From NCBI GenBank assembly GCA_937967345.1, contig CALBTN010000449.1, positions 1 to 7,349 of the forward strand: DNA of 7,349 nt, written 5' to 3'. Of this stretch, positions 6,348-7,349 are shown piece after piece (position 1 is the first letter of the stretch; each line of letters opens with the position of its first letter). The notes beneath the pieces are model-generated. The model saw only the letters and a list, made by a program, of their open reading frames with translations. It did no database searches and had not been told where the DNA came from. This DNA comes from an uncultured Rubrivivax sp. Its GTDB lineage: Bacteria > Pseudomonadota > Gammaproteobacteria > Burkholderiales > Burkholderiaceae_C. The position numbers and the translations under genes were made by a program.

Positions 6348-7058
6348 ATGAGAAAGATCTATCCGAGCGCGGCCGATGCGCTCAAAGGGGTCGTCAAGGA
6401 TGGTCAGCTGATGGCCGTGGGCGGCTTCGGCCTGTGCGGCATACCCGAGGCGCTGATCGGTGCGCTGCACGACAGCGGCGTCAAGAACCTGACGGTCATC
6501 TCGAACAACGCCGGCGTCGACGGCTTCGGCCTGGGCCAGCTGCTGCTGACGCGGCAGATCAAGAAGATGATCTCCAGCTACGTCGGCGAGAACAAGGAGT
6601 TCGAGCGCCAGTACCTGGCCGGCGAGCTCGAGCTGGAGTTCACGCCCCAGGGCACGCTGGCCGAGAAGCTGCGTGCCGGCGGCGCCGGCATCCCGGCGTT
6701 CTTCACCCGCACCGGCGTGGGCACGCTGGTGGCCGAAGGCAAGGAACTGCGCGACTTCGACGGCCACAGCTACGTGATGGAGCGCAGCCTGGTGCCCGAC
6801 GTGTCGCTGGGCAAGGCCTGGAAGGCCGACGAGTCCGGCAACCTGATCTTCCGCCGCACCGCGCGCAACTTCAACCCGGCGGTGATCATGGCCGGCAAGC
6901 TCAGCGTGGTCGAGGTCGAGGAGATCGTGCCCACCGGCAGCCTGGACCCGGATGCCATCCACCTGCCGGGCATCTACGTGCACCGTCTGGTGCTCAACGC
7001 CCACCCCGAGAAGCGCATCGAGAAGCGCACCACGCAGCAAAACCCGAAGGGAGCCTGA
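6348..7058 (+). CDS. scoA: 3-oxoacid CoA-transferase subunit A (succinyl-CoA:3-ketoacid type)
   Basis: 236-residue alpha subunit of a family I CoA transferase, full length for the family. The family signature is seen at the N-terminus (LMAVGGFGLCGIPEALI, about 21-37), with ISNNAGVDGFGLG following. ELEFTPQGTLAEKLRAGGAG and IPAFFTRTGVGT are strongly conserved in SCOT-type enzymes. With subunit B it moves CoA from succinyl-CoA to acetoacetate or a similar 3-oxoacid, or the reverse, linking ketone-body or polyhydroxybutyrate-derived acetoacetate to the citric acid cycle. The resemblance is closer to ScoA/AtoD-like succinyl-CoA enzymes than to 3-oxoadipate transferases, but the substrate cannot be fixed from sequence. 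The gene begins 139 bp from the divergent PAS-LuxR gene and ends 2 bp before scoB, so the two subunits are certainly co-translated. Confidence 0.93.
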   Translation: MRKIYPSAADALKGVVKDGQLMAVGGFGLCGIPEALIGALHDSGVKNLTVISNNAGVDGFGLGQLLLTRQIKKMISSYVGENKEFERQYLAGELELEFTPQGTLAEKLRAGGAGIPAFFTRTGVGTLVAEGKELRDFDGHSYVMERSLVPDVSLGKAWKADESGNLIFRRTARNFNPAVIMAGKLSVVEVEEIVPTGSLDPDAIHLPGIYVHRLVLNAHPEKRIEKRTTQQNPKGA

Positions 7059-7060
7059 AG

Positions 7061-7349
7061 ATGGCCTGGACTCACGATCAGATGGCCGCGCGCGCGGCCA
7101 AGGAGCTGCGCGACGGCTTCTACGTCAACTTGGGGATAGGCCTGCCGACCCTGGTGGCCAACTTCGTCAGCCCCGACATCGAGGTCTGGCTGCAAAGCGA
7201 GAACGGCATGCTCGGCATCGGTCCGTTCCCCGACGACAGCGAGGTCGACGCCGACCTGATCAACGCCGGCAAGCAAACCGTGACCACGCTGCCGGGCAGC
7301 AGCATCTTCGGCAGCCACGACAGCTTCGCGATGATCCGCGGCGGCAAGA
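7061..7349 (+). CDS. scoB: 3-oxoacid CoA-transferase subunit B, 3' end cut by window
   Basis: The first 96 residues of the beta subunit are visible (families average about 210-220), and the frame stays open to the window edge. DGFYVNLGIGLPTLVANF (18-35) and WLQSENGMLGIGPFP (43-57) are family motifs; E47 in SENG is the expected catalytic glutamate that forms the glutamyl-CoA intermediate. LPGSSIFGSHDSFAMIRGG follows as in homologues. The ATG at 7061 comes 2 bp after the scoA stop, with AAGGGAG (7047-7053) inside the end of scoA as ribosome binding site. This spacing ties production of both subunits together, as expected for a heteromeric enzyme. Confidence 0.95.
   Translation, partial: MAWTHDQMAARAAKELRDGFYVNLGIGLPTLVANFVSPDIEVWLQSENGMLGIGPFPDDSEVDADLINAGKQTVTTLPGSSIFGSHDSFAMIRGGK

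Noticed and set aside
6288..7040. Minus-strand 250-residue frame over scoA
   Set aside because: It is a shadow of scoA, which has conserved family motifs and a strong ribosome binding site on the plus strand.
1..7349. Mobile element, prophage, CRISPR or defence system
   Set aside because: I found no transposase, integrase, direct-repeat array or defence domain, and composition is even apart from the short regulatory gap near 6260.

Overview
This is a high-GC chromosomal segment with the codon use and gene set of a betaproteobacterium. Burkholderiales is most likely, close to the Comamonadaceae or Rubrivivax group; this is inferred from protein resemblance and no search was run. I see no rRNA, tRNA, CRISPR array, insertion sequence, prophage or defence system. 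It reads as an ordinary core-metabolism region centred on acyl-CoA and short-chain acid metabolism. Genes cover nearly all of it, and there is no gene-free stretch over 300 bases.

Left end, minus strand: an electron transfer flavoprotein-ubiquinone oxidoreductase (ETF-QO) starts at 1608 and runs off the left edge with only its last residues missing. It passes electrons from acyl-CoA dehydrogenases, via ETF, to ubiquinone. One of the four expected iron-sulfur cysteines reads as tryptophan. A 175-bp divergent region (1609-1783) follows, with an imperfect palindrome that could be an operator.

Middle, plus strand (1784-5630): four closely packed genes, with gaps of 13, 16 and 20 bp, probably form one operon. 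They encode an SDR-family oxidoreductase, a YceH (DUF480) protein, a hotdog-fold acyl-CoA thioesterase, and a large membrane acyltransferase with a C-terminal SGNH domain (OafA type) that probably acylates a surface glycan.

Right side: a small PAS-LuxR regulator (minus, 5660-6208) is transcribed towards the acyltransferase and divergently from a CoA-transferase pair, scoA (6348-7058) and scoB (7061 to the window end). The pair should move CoA between succinyl-CoA and a 3-oxoacid such as acetoacetate. The AT-rich gap between regulator and scoA holds a perfect 8-bp inverted repeat with two TACGTA cores 23 bp apart, a good candidate operator for the neighbouring regulator.

Several very long open frames lie antisense to the real genes (for example plus 13-1647 and minus 3588-5936). 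They are high-GC artefacts and are not annotated.
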